Assembly: GCA_029959615.1 (NCBI GenBank)
Contig: JASCOD010000004.1
Location: forward strand, 310,001 to 374,000
Length of the DNA stretch: 64,000 bases
Source of the DNA: Flavobacteriaceae bacterium PS02338
GTDB lineage: Bacteria > Bacteroidota > Bacteroidia > Sphingobacteriales > Sphingobacteriaceae
Reading direction: 5' to 3'
Numbering within the stretch: position 1 is the first letter of the stretch; each line of letters opens with the position of its first letter. Under the pieces are notes generated by a model. It did not search any database. It saw only the letters and a program-made list of their open reading frames with translations, and had not been told where the DNA came from. Below, one piece after another: positions 52,545 through 60,996 of this stretch. Both the position numbers and the translations under genes were made by a program.

Positions 52545-52888
52545 TCATATCTCCTCTCATTTTTAAGGAGAGGGTTAGGGAGAGGTTCTGCTAATCAAGT
52601 GTTAAACCATTAGGATGATGGAACAACCCGCTAGGCTATCTCAGTATCATCTCGTCAATATCTTATCTTCCTAGCTAGTCCTACAATTTCAGGAAGGCCG
52701 GCACCAAGAAATCTGCCACATTTATAAGTTTTCTACCTATTACATCGTAAGTGTTTAAAGTTGTAGCCCTCTTTAAATGGTGATACGGGGAATAATGGGA
52801 CTTTTTTTCACATTTTGAGGAATTATGGGTATTCTTCCTAGTTTAGGCCATTGGTTTCGAAAAGCGCCAAAAACAAATAACAGCTCTT

Positions 52889-52902
52889 AAATATTTAGTT
52901 TC
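52889..52902. promoter_or_regulatory. Motif TAAATATTTAGTTT shared with the S41 gene
   Basis: This 14-mer recurs exactly inside the 18-base palindrome at 57967-57984. Here it lies 90 bases before the start at 52992. In the other copy it lies about 97 bases before the S41 start. Candidate operator. Confidence 0.45.
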
Positions 52903-52991
52903 AAATACTGAGTCTTTTTTGCTGTGCTTGCAATACCTGTTGTTTTTCTTTTCCATGCGCAAACAAAAAAATAAACAAAAAATAAGCAAAA

Positions 52992-53900
52992 ATGATGAAC
53001 AAATTCTCTAAAATTACGCTCGGACTAACACTTTTAGCCTCTGTGGCTGTCCATGCCCAAAACGTGGGTATCAACACTTCAAACCCAGATGCATCTGCTG
53101 CGCTAGATGTGCAAAGTACCACACAAGGCTTACTAATTCCACGAATGACAAAGACACAACGTGAGTCAATCAACATGGTAAGCGGAGTAAGTAAGCCAGC
53201 AACGGGATTAATGGTGTATCAAACAGATAACACTCCTGGATTTTATTTTTATAACGGTACTGCTTGGACTACTTTGAGCAGTGGCGGTCAGCAATTGGCT
53301 AACGGCACCGCACCAGGACAAATTTACCTGACTGGAACAACCCCGCCATATGCACCGCAAGCTCCGGTAACTTTATCGGGAGATTTAGCGATCAGTTCAA
53401 CTGGAGTAGCTACTATTAGTAATACAAATTCTTCGGTATATGCTGCTAAAAAGACCACAAGTCTTAGTTTAGTAACTCAGACTGTTTTCCCTACGGGTTT
53501 CCGTGCGGTAAATTTCGTACAAGCCGAAAGAACTATTGGTTCTGCCGTACTCTTTTCAGATACCGATAATACCTATACAATCCCATCTGCTGGCGTTTAC
53601 CATATAGGCTATTATTTTAAATATGGAACAGGTTTACAAGCTTCTATATTGCCGAACAGTCCAGGTGTGGGTATTGTGCGGACTAGAGCTGGAGTGTCAA
53701 CAACAATAGACAGCCGTCCGTTTAGTGGTGCTAATCTGTTAGTGCTAAGCTTAACCATCTCCGAGAGTTCTATCAATTCAACATACACTTTCCAAGCTGG
53801 AGATAAAATTTCTCTAGGTATTACAGGATCTACCGCACTAACTGATCAATTGTTAGCTTCAAGTGTCGCTCAATTCTTCATCTACAAAGTGTCAAATTAG
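52992..53900 (+). CDS. Secreted fibre-like protein with C1q/TNF-like C-terminal domain
   Basis: A 302-residue protein with a Sec signal ending in AVHAQ. The next segment NVGINTSNPDASAALDVQST-QGLLIPRMT is a hallmark of Bacteroidota surface proteins with tail-fibre-like N-termini. A YFYNGTAWTTL segment follows, and the C-terminal half (residues about 160-300) is a beta-rich jelly-roll with YTIPSAGVYHIGYYFKY, as in C1q/TNF-type trimeric domains. It has no T9SS sorting domain. Two consecutive ATGs occur and the first is used. Function unknown. It may form trimers at the cell surface. Confidence 0.72.
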   Translation: MMNKFSKITLGLTLLASVAVHAQNVGINTSNPDASAALDVQSTTQGLLIPRMTKTQRESINMVSGVSKPATGLMVYQTDNTPGFYFYNGTAWTTLSSGGQQLANGTAPGQIYLTGTTPPYAPQAPVTLSGDLAISSTGVATISNTNSSVYAAKKTTSLSLVTQTVFPTGFRAVNFVQAERTIGSAVLFSDTDNTYTIPSAGVYHIGYYFKYGTGLQASILPNSPGVGIVRTRAGVSTTIDSRPFSGANLLVLSLTISESSINSTYTFQAGDKISLGITGSTALTDQLLASSVAQFFIYKVSN

Positions 53901-54075
53901 GCAGGGTATTGGTTTAATCTATCAAAGCCTTAATAAAAAGATCGGTTTCATTTTACAGTAAAATGGAATTTAAAAAGCGAGCTGTGTTTTAACTAAAACC
54001 ATAATGTTTTTTGAAGCGTAAAATTCGCTTTAACAATTTTTAAAGTGGTGTAGATAGAGGAAAAAATAAAAAAGC

Positions 54076-55473
54076 ATGAAAAAAATATACTATAGCTTAT
54101 TAGCTGCAACCTTGTGTGTAACGTTTGCACATGCGCAAACGTTACACAATAATGGTGGTACAATATATATCAATACCGGCGGTAAAGTGCATGTTCGTGG
54201 CGATTTAACAAATGGTAGTGGTGCCACGCTAAATAACAAGGGCACACTAGAGGTAACCGGTAACTCTACCAATAATGGCGATATCACTGCACCTGCAGGG
54301 AGTGCAATTGTCTATGAGGGTTCGGCTCCATTAGTCATCAGCGGATCACAGCCAGTAACGGGAGAAAATGTAATCATTAACAACGCTTCCGGTGTAACGC
54401 TAAATACCCCGCTAAAGGTTACTGGTGTTTTAACCTTTACCAATGGAATTATCAATGCAAGCAATCATTCCGTAGTACTGGGTAGTGGCGCCACCGTAAC
54501 TGGGGCTAGTAACGACAGCCATGTGGTAGGTAGTGTAACCAAGGAAGGTACAGGTGCTTTTACCTATCCCGTTGGAGATGGTACAACGTATCAAAAAGTA
54601 ACGGTAGATGCCACTGCAAACGCATCGGGCATTAAAGTTACCTATCATGCGGCAAATGCGGGTACAGCAACTTTTTCTACAGGAGGTACAGAAACTGTAG
54701 CCTTAACAAAATACAATGTGGGCGAGTACTGGGATATTGTACCAAATAGTACGGCAACTGCCACGGTAACCCTTTTCTGGGATGGAAACAAAGACAGCGA
54801 TGCCGCACCTTTAGCCAGTCGTAGAGTAGCTCACTTAAGTGGAGGCAATTGGCTCAATGAAGGCGGAACAGCCGTTGGTACGCTTGTTTCGGGAAGCATT
54901 ACCAGTAACCCGATAAGCACTTTCAGTCCTTTTGCATTAGGAGCTATACCTGATGCACTTCCAGTTAGATTGGGGGTTTTTACAGTTAGGGGAGATGGCA
55001 ATCGTGCAAAATTAGAGTGGACAACAGCCAGCGAGCTGAACAATAGCCATTTCATTGTAGGTCGTAGTACAGATGCCCAAAATGGATTTGTACAGATAGC
55101 CAAAATAGAGGGAAATGGAACCACGGCAACTAGCAGTAAGTATACCACTTACGATTATAAACCTGCCAGCGGTAATAATTATTATAGATTGCTGCAGGTA
55201 GACGCTAACGGAATCCAAACGGAACTTGGTATTAGATCCTTAGATTTTTCGCTGGCTAGCTTAAGTCTATCGGCTTACCCTAATCCATCTTCTGCAAGCT
55301 TTAAGATAAATAGCGGTGCTGCTGCTGAGGCAATCATCAGTACGGTTACAGGGCAATTAATTAAAAAAGTACAGTTGGTTGCAGGTACCAATTTGGTTAA
55401 TGCTACAGATTGGCCAGTAGGAATTTATATCCTTAAAACAGCCAACGCTAGCCTCAAACTAGTGAAAGAGTAA
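54076..55473 (+). CDS. T9SS type A sorting-domain surface protein
   Basis: A 465-residue protein with signal peptide ending FAHAQ (residue 20). Residues 21-130 are a Gly/Asn/Thr-rich beta-helical region (NNGGTIYINTGGKVHVRGD). The central part contains GSVTKEGTGAFTYPVGDGTTYQKVTV. A fibronectin-like block (RLGVFTVRGDGNRAKLEWTTASELNNSHFIVGRS) follows. The last 75 residues form a T9SS sorting domain with YPNPSS and GIYILKTANA. The protein should be exported across the outer membrane and attached at the surface. A perfect 14-bp hairpin is encoded in the signal-peptide region. Confidence 0.85.
   Translation: MKKIYYSLLAATLCVTFAHAQTLHNNGGTIYINTGGKVHVRGDLTNGSGATLNNKGTLEVTGNSTNNGDITAPAGSAIVYEGSAPLVISGSQPVTGENVIINNASGVTLNTPLKVTGVLTFTNGIINASNHSVVLGSGATVTGASNDSHVVGSVTKEGTGAFTYPVGDGTTYQKVTVDATANASGIKVTYHAANAGTATFSTGGTETVALTKYNVGEYWDIVPNSTATATVTLFWDGNKDSDAAPLASRRVAHLSGGNWLNEGGTAVGTLVSGSITSNPISTFSPFALGAIPDALPVRLGVFTVRGDGNRAKLEWTTASELNNSHFIVGRSTDAQNGFVQIAKIEGNGTTATSSKYTTYDYKPASGNNYYRLLQVDANGIQTELGIRSLDFSLASLSLSAYPNPSSASFKINSGAAAEAIISTVTGQLIKKVQLVAGTNLVNATDWPVGIYILKTANASLKLVKE
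54115..54148. other. Perfect 14-bp inverted repeat inside the signal-peptide coding region
   Basis: TGTGTAACGTTTGC and GCAAACGTTACACA pair exactly around a 6-base loop ACATGC, covering codons 14 to 25 of the T9SS protein gene. No T run follows. Confidence 0.85.
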
Positions 55474-55491
55474 ATCGTAAAACCAATAGCA

Positions 55492-55530
55492 AAGCCGTAC
55501 AAGTTATTCTTGTACGGCTTTTTTTTTATA
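55492..55530 (+). terminator. Rho-independent terminator after the T9SS protein gene
   Basis: AAGCCGTACAAG and CTTGTACGGCTT form a 12-bp perfect stem with a TTATT loop followed by eight or more T. It lies 18 bases after the stop codon. Confidence 0.95.
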
Positions 55531-55545
55531 AGAGCTTACACCCTG

Positions 55546-55640
55546 TCATCCCATACTCGATACAGGATCTTAAAGCGTATCTTTCTACACCCATTAATTT
55601 CCTCTCCTTTTCAAGGAGAGGGTTAGGGAGAGGTTACTAA
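55546..55640. repeat. Repeat module between convergent genes
   Basis: It contains CCTGTCATCCCATACTCGAT, GATCTTAAAGCGTATC and a CCTCTCCTT/AAGGAGAGG hairpin followed by GTTAGGGAGAGG. Near copies occur at 58160-58245, 58410-58495 and 60770-60930. Confidence 0.7.
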
Positions 55641-55644
55641 CTTC

Positions 55645-57870
55645 TTATTTATCAATGATTTTGATCGCTCTTTCAAGCACCTCATCTTTCCCTTTTTTAA
55701 TACCTGCTATAGTGGGTTTGATAAAAACATCCGGTACTATACCTACACGCTGCGTATCTTTTCCATCCGGATAGTAAACCCCTATGCCCGAAATCGTTGT
55801 GCTCAGCCCACCCGGTAGCATAATGCTCGATACATTACCGTCAGCACCTGCCGTAGTACTGCCAACAATGGTCGCATTTTTTACGGCTCTAAAGGCCATC
55901 GCTGTATATTCAGAGTTACTTTGCGAGTTTTCGTTCACTAAAACCACCAATTTTCCCTGATATTTATTTTGGTCGCTGGTAATCTTTGTGCCATCCCTAA
56001 AAATAAACTCACCCGGGTGATCGGGATTGCCTATGCTAAACTTAACGAAAGCAGTAGGCTCCGATACAAAATAGCTGCCCAATAAAAAGGGAACAAAAGC
56101 AGTTGGGTAATTCCGTATATCTATAATGATGCCTTTGGTCTGTTTAAAAAGCTTTTTGATTTCGGGGATGTCCTCCTTATTGATGTTGCCTAGCGTAACA
56201 TAGCCTATATTGCCATCAAGTATTTGATAACATTTTTGACTTTTGTCTACCTTCCAACGGTACATATTCAAGTTTTTCTTGTCGTAAGTGGGTACCTCGT
56301 GCTCTAGCTTTCTTTTGTCAGAAATATAATTAACACGGATGCTTTGACCAGTAGAACGAAGTAGGTTGGCCGACATATCCCTCAACATGACGGTACGGTT
56401 AGAAGCCGGATAATAAGGCTTCAAACTGTCGATAAGCGAGCCGACCGTTTTTCCATTGATATGGGTAATGATATCGCCCACCTTTAGCTTAGCCTTTGCT
56501 GAAAACTCTGGATTAAAATATGCGCTAACCACCAATTGATCTTCCACAAATTCCGTTTTGAACGGCGCAAAGTTGCTCCCCCATAGTTCGATAATCTTGT
56601 CGTTGCCGCCCCAAAGGTTAGCATGGGTATCATTAATCTCTCCAATAAGCTGTAAAGCTGCAAGCTCGTAGGCAAGTTCATCCTTCGCCTCAATAAATTT
56701 AGGCAAGTAAGCTTTCAGTACGGTATCCCATTGGTTATCGGTAAGCTGTCTGTTAGGAAAAAAGTATTGGATCATGTTCCAGTAACGGTACAGCGCTAAC
56801 AGCCTAAAGCCCGCATCTGGGTAGCTAAATTCTTTATAGGCATTTTCATTGGTAAAGTTGGGGTTGCCCACGCCGGGGTGCATAGCGATGTAATATTGTT
56901 TACCCTGATGCCTATTGGTATAAATATGTTTTAGCAATTGCTTTAGCGAAGCTGATAAACCGGCATCATCCATCCAGGATAGCGATGGTTTAAGGGCAGC
57001 ATGAGCAGCAATAGGTTTACAGGTATTGCAGAGCGGTACTTCGCCATAGCTTGTCAACCAAGTAGTTAATATACTATCACGTTGTTGGTTGTTTTTAACT
57101 TTAAGATAGCGTGGTAAGAACCTAAAAAGCTCATAGTCCCAATTATAGTTACCCTTGGCAATTGCCGGATGATGGTATTTGAGGAAACCCCATATTTTCC
57201 CAAATAACGCTAAGTTTTGGAGTTGGCTTTGGTTTAAGCTAGGGAAACTGATGCCAGAACCCCCGTCGAAAGCCTGATCTGCTTTTGCCGCTAATACTTT
57301 ATTAGGGTGTATTTTCAGTTTTGGATCATCTAATTCCATCCCGTCTACGGTTATTTTAAGGTCATCTAGCCACATTTTTCCGTGACCCACTAATAAACCG
57401 CCCAGCGAAATCTCTTCGGTGTCCTTTGCTTTTAAAGGTAGGGTAATTTCACAGGCCGTCCAGTCGTTGGTTCCTTTAAGGCCGCGGTTGCTCATATTGT
57501 CAATACCAATTTCTGGATCTATCCTAAGCCATAGCCCTGCATAACCTTGAGTTACATTTTCCGTTTTAATATAGCCCGTTAAACGTATAGATTTACCTTC
57601 GTAGTTGTGTGGCAGCTTAATAGATAAGAATCTAAAATCTGTTTTATTGCCTTTGTTTTCTATCACAGCAGAAAACTTACCACTTTTTTGATGTACCGAA
57701 TCTACAGAGATCAGGTAATCTTTATTGCCGAAGCCTGCCCATTTAGAAGGGAAGTTTTTGTAATGCTGTTCAAAATCTAGGTTTAGCTTCTGCGTCATAT
57801 TTTCTTTGGGTTGCGAGCAAGCGCTAAGAAAGTAAAATGACAAGAGTAGGGCGGTGGTTAATTTTTTCAT
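55645..57870 (-). CDS. S41-family (C-terminal processing/tricorn-like) peptidase lipoprotein
   Basis: A 741-residue lipoprotein with signal MKKLTTALLLSFYFLSAC. Residues 25-185 are a carbohydrate-binding-like beta domain (FEQHYKNFPSKWAGFG, RLTGYIKTENV, MWLDDLKITVDG). A helical region follows, then a PDZ-like segment (KLKVGDIITHINGKTV) near residue 465, and the S41 core with GIIIDIRNYP and VLVNENSQSNSEYTAMAF containing the catalytic Ser. GSTTAGADGNVS and the usual C-terminal GIVPDV close the core. It probably degrades peptides at the cell envelope. The promoter region holds an 18-base palindrome. Confidence 0.88.
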   Translation of the reverse strand: MKKLTTALLLSFYFLSACSQPKENMTQKLNLDFEQHYKNFPSKWAGFGNKDYLISVDSVHQKSGKFSAVIENKGNKTDFRFLSIKLPHNYEGKSIRLTGYIKTENVTQGYAGLWLRIDPEIGIDNMSNRGLKGTNDWTACEITLPLKAKDTEEISLGGLLVGHGKMWLDDLKITVDGMELDDPKLKIHPNKVLAAKADQAFDGGSGISFPSLNQSQLQNLALFGKIWGFLKYHHPAIAKGNYNWDYELFRFLPRYLKVKNNQQRDSILTTWLTSYGEVPLCNTCKPIAAHAALKPSLSWMDDAGLSASLKQLLKHIYTNRHQGKQYYIAMHPGVGNPNFTNENAYKEFSYPDAGFRLLALYRYWNMIQYFFPNRQLTDNQWDTVLKAYLPKFIEAKDELAYELAALQLIGEINDTHANLWGGNDKIIELWGSNFAPFKTEFVEDQLVVSAYFNPEFSAKAKLKVGDIITHINGKTVGSLIDSLKPYYPASNRTVMLRDMSANLLRSTGQSIRVNYISDKRKLEHEVPTYDKKNLNMYRWKVDKSQKCYQILDGNIGYVTLGNINKEDIPEIKKLFKQTKGIIIDIRNYPTAFVPFLLGSYFVSEPTAFVKFSIGNPDHPGEFIFRDGTKITSDQNKYQGKLVVLVNENSQSNSEYTAMAFRAVKNATIVGSTTAGADGNVSSIMLPGGLSTTISGIGVYYPDGKDTQRVGIVPDVFIKPTIAGIKKGKDEVLERAIKIIDK

Positions 57871-57966
57871 TTAGCGTGGTTTTTAAGATTGGTTCCTAAT
57901 AAATCAGCTTAGGCTAAGACCATTGTATTATCAATGTTTTTTAGCTCAATACGATTATATTTTTTA

Positions 57967-57984
57967 AAACTAAATATTTAGTTT
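57967..57984. promoter_or_regulatory. Perfect 18-base palindrome upstream of the S41 peptidase gene
   Basis: AAACTAAATATTTAGTTT is fully self-complementary. Its 14-base right part recurs at 52889-52902 upstream of another secreted-protein gene. Candidate binding site for a dimeric regulator. Confidence 0.5.
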
Positions 57985-58000
57985 GAAGTATGCAAGAAAA

Positions 58001-58530
58001 AATTAGCCCGGTGTTAAAACCGCTGGGCTGAATGTTAAGCTTGCAAAGCGAAATCCCTAGAGGGTTCTACTAGTAAATCCCGATAATCGGAAAATACCCA
58101 CCAATCATTCTCAGTTCGTTATCCTTAACTCGGTTGTGGATCCTAAAGCACTTAACATTTCCTCTCCTTTTCAAGGAGTACCTGTCCCGACTATTCGAGA
58201 GTGCCTGTTCCGATTTTTCATCGGAAGTTAGGAAGAGGTTCTTTCTTTAAAATTAGCCCCGGGTTAAAACCGCTGGGCTGAATGTTAAGCTTGCAAAGCG
58301 AAATCCCTAGAGGGTTCTACTAGTAAATCCCGATAATCGGAAAATACCCACCAATCATTCTCAGTTCGTTATCCTTAACTCGGTTGTGGATCCTAAAGCA
58401 CTTAACATTTCCTCTCCTTTTCAAGGAGTACCCGTCCCGACTATTCGGGAGTGCCTGTTCCGATTTTTCATCGGAAGTTAGGGAGAGGTTCTTTCTTTAA
58501 AATTATCCCCGTGTTAAAACCACAGCACCA
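58001..58530. repeat. 250-base tandem duplication (two copies plus partial third)
   Basis: Copies 58001-58250 and 58251-58500 differ at five positions. A third copy begins at 58501 and diverges after about 20 bases. Each unit contains TTAAAACCGCTGGGCTGAA, a CCCGATAATCGG palindrome, a CCTCTCC module and a TCATCGGAAGTTAGG module. Confidence 0.93.
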
Positions 58531-58693
58531 TAAATAACCCACCAGCCTGTCATCCTGAGCTTGTCGAAGGATCTATAACATTCCAACCGTTCCTATATCT
58601 TAATCCTCTGCTCTTAATGTCCCCCTTGGGAGGGGGTGGGGGGAGGAATTTTAGTGTTGGTATTCGTTGTTTGGTCGTAAGCTGTTTCTTAAT

Positions 58694-58781
58694 CGTCATT
58701 GCTGCCTGTCCCGATTATTCGGGAAACTGAAGCGACGGATTTGTAAGGAGTGAAGCAAGCTATCCAGCAAGGCTATCTATT
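58694..58781. repeat. 88-base dispersed repeat, copy 1
   Basis: Begins CGTCATTGCTGCCTGTCCC and contains the palindrome CCCGATTATTCGGG. A copy with six substitutions and no gaps is at 63843-63930. Confidence 0.85.
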
Positions 58782-58805
58782 GGTAGCCCTTGGTAAAAAA
58801 AACAA

Positions 58806-60593
58806 TCAACCTTCTTTGCCGCCATCTCTCACCACATGGTAGTTTGGCGACATGATCTCGATCCCCGCTACTGCAAAAGTATCTTGTATATGTTCTAAGA
58901 GATTGCTATAAATCACCGCCTGACGGTTAGCCTCTTTTGTATACGCATTAATTTGGTAGGAGATATTGAAATCGTCTAGACTGGTCTGTAACACAAAAGG
59001 CTTGGGCTCTTCTAAAATATGAACGGTTTTTGCGGCCGCTTCAATAAGTAAACCATATACTTTTTGCCAAGGTACATCATAGCCAATAGTCACCGTATAG
59101 TGGATAATCAATCCTTGTTTCTCGTTCTTAGTATGGCTAGAGTAATTAATCGTGGACGAAGAAAGTACCATCGAATTAGGTACCGTAATGTCTTCATTCT
59201 TAATGGTTTTAATTCGTGTCACCAGCATAGATTTTTCCACTACGTCACCTATCACCTCACCAATTTTTACCCGATCGCCTATCCTAAATGGACGCATATA
59301 GGTAATCACCAAGCCAGCCACAATATTGCTGATGGCACTTGATGAACCTAGAGAAATCAAGATTCCCAAAAAAACCGATACTCCTTGAAATGCAGGAGAA
59401 CTTGAACCCGGGAGAAAAGGAAATACCAGCACCAACATAAAGGCATAAAGAATAAACCTCAAGATATTGAAAGTGGGAACGGCCCATTCTGCATGAAACC
59501 CCCTGAACTGTAGATTACCTCTTTTTATTTCATAAAACAGGTAACGTATGCCTTTAAGTAGGTAGCGGAATATCAAATAGATAACTATCACCTTAAAAAG
59601 ATCAGGCAGGTAGTCTACTATTGCGCTAGTGGCCGAGCGCAGTGGCCCTAAAATCCAGTTGAGCAAAGTACCTGTCCAAGCTTCGGTTTCCGGAAAGATA
59701 CTGAACAATAAAGGCAGCGAAAGATAGGCGATCAGCAACATTAATACCATCTTCATCAGTGTGTTCAGCTTTAACAATGCAGACTCTAAATGTTCTGCAG
59801 TAATAATTTTTATAGTTTTAAGCCTAAAACCATGAACGTATTTTTCCTTGTTAGCGATGATAAAGGCGGCCGATCTGCGGAAAATGCGGTTAAGTAACCA
59901 TACAATAAAGGCCAAAACAGCAATAATTAATGCAACCAGTCCCAAACGTTTCATAAGGTTGGTTAAACTATGTGCTTGGCGTTCCTCATTAATCGTCTTC
60001 TTAATCTGCTGTAGATATTCATTGGCCAGTTGCTGGTTGCTTTTGCCAAACCACAATGCATCGAGGTTCCCAATGCTCACAATCACTTCTGATTTTTTGT
60101 AAAGTACATCGTAGTTCCCTTCGTTTTCGGTTATCGACAAAGAATCAGCACGAAAAAAAGGATCATTATATAATTTCTCAATTTTATTGCTGATGGCCAA
60201 TGCCCGATCTTTGGCGTTGAATGATCCTGTTCTGGTGTAAATACTGAACAAGGTATCGCGGTTAAGTGTTACATAATAAGCAATTGCTGTTTTTTTCAGT
60301 TGTCTAAGCTTCTGTTGTTGGGCAATGTTTCTAAGCGAATCATCGATTGCCAACTTGCGAAGCCTGCTTTCCAGTTCAATCGTCTTTTTGGTGTTGCCCG
60401 TGGCCGATGCCAGTTCCTTTTTCAGCTGCTGCTTTACCAGCGAATCGATACGTTGCTGTTGCTGATCTTTCAGTAATAAAGCTTCAGACATTGCCGTACT
60501 GTCTTGTTTGGTCGCCGTAGTAGTGGCTTGTCCCAAGGCTTCAACAACAGTAAACGAAAATAACAAGATACATAGTAATCGTAAAAAGGGCAT
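58806..60593 (-). CDS. MscS-family mechanosensitive channel
   Basis: A 595-residue protein with a Sec signal (MPFLRLLCILLFSFTVVEALG), a periplasmic helical region of about 190 residues rich in Gln and Lys (coiled-coil-like), and about five membrane segments between residues 215 and 430. The MscS core contains LGSSSAISNIVAGLVITYMRPFRIGD (pore helix and beta-domain entry), VIGDVVEKSMLVTRIKT and NEDITVPNSMVLSSSTINYS. The C-terminal alpha/beta cytoplasmic domain is present. It releases solutes on membrane tension. The long N-terminal domain places it among the larger MscS/MscK-like members. Confidence 0.93.
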   Translation of the reverse strand: MPFLRLLCILLFSFTVVEALGQATTTATKQDSTAMSEALLLKDQQQQRIDSLVKQQLKKELASATGNTKKTIELESRLRKLAIDDSLRNIAQQQKLRQLKKTAIAYYVTLNRDTLFSIYTRTGSFNAKDRALAISNKIEKLYNDPFFRADSLSITENEGNYDVLYKKSEVIVSIGNLDALWFGKSNQQLANEYLQQIKKTINEERQAHSLTNLMKRLGLVALIIAVLAFIVWLLNRIFRRSAAFIIANKEKYVHGFRLKTIKIITAEHLESALLKLNTLMKMVLMLLIAYLSLPLLFSIFPETEAWTGTLLNWILGPLRSATSAIVDYLPDLFKVIVIYLIFRYLLKGIRYLFYEIKRGNLQFRGFHAEWAVPTFNILRFILYAFMLVLVFPFLPGSSSPAFQGVSVFLGILISLGSSSAISNIVAGLVITYMRPFRIGDRVKIGEVIGDVVEKSMLVTRIKTIKNEDITVPNSMVLSSSTINYSSHTKNEKQGLIIHYTVTIGYDVPWQKVYGLLIEAAAKTVHILEEPKPFVLQTSLDDFNISYQINAYTKEANRQAVIYSNLLEHIQDTFAVAGIEIMSPNYHVVRDGGKEG

Positions 60594-60996
60594 AAGCTGT
60601 TAATGATGGTGCTATCCAAAGATAACAATTTTGAGGTTTTGATGTTTGCCCTGTCATCCAGATCTCAGGGTTAAAACCGCAGGGCTAGGAGTAACCCACC
60701 ATCCACCATCCATTTTTCAATCCGTCATTCTCAACTCGGTTGGGGTATCCTAAAGCACTTAACATTCCCTCTGTACACCCTGTCATCCTAGCCAGTACCG
60801 ATTTTTATCCATCGGAAGTTAGGGAGAGGTTGTTTCTTTAATATTATCCCCGTGTTAAACCGCAGAACCATTTCTATTTCGTCATCCCATACTCCATACG
60901 TGATCTTAAAGAGTATCTTTCTACGTCCCATCATCCCCCCTGTCCCGATGTGATCGGGAAACTCAATTGGCGATCCTATATATAAAAACAGGATGG
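60594..60996. other. Gene-free spacer with diverged repeat modules
   Basis: Holds diverged copies of the 250-base unit parts: CAGGGTTAAAACCGCAGGGC at 60667, CTCGGTTGGGGTATCCTAAA near 60740, ATCGGAAGTTAGGGAGAGG near 60810, and CATCCCATACTCCATACG near 60882. No gene seen. Confidence 0.65.

Larger units (their letters stand above)
52153..52991. other. Gene-free 839-base spacer made of repeat fragments
   Basis: It contains two 41-base direct repeats (52198 and 52504), fragments of the TCATCGGAAGTTAGGGAG and CCTCTCC/GGAGAGG modules seen again at 55-61 kb, and a 14-base motif TAAATATTTAGTTT at 52889-52902 shared with the S41 gene promoter region. No convincing gene was found in it. Confidence 0.65.
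57871..58805. other. Gene-free 935-base spacer with tandem duplication
   Basis: Apart from the palindrome near 57967, the spacer consists of two 250-base tandem copies, the start of a third, and further repeat modules at 58548-58575 and 58694-58781. A GGGAGGGGGTGGGGGGAGG run lies at about 58628-58647. No gene was found. Confidence 0.75.

Noticed and set aside
50142..53900. Prophage remnant (holin-like and tail-fibre-like proteins)
   Set aside because: No integrase, terminase, capsid or lysis gene is nearby. Both protein types are common on Bacteroidota chromosomes outside phages.
54115..54148. Terminator
   Set aside because: The hairpin is inside an open coding frame and no T run follows.
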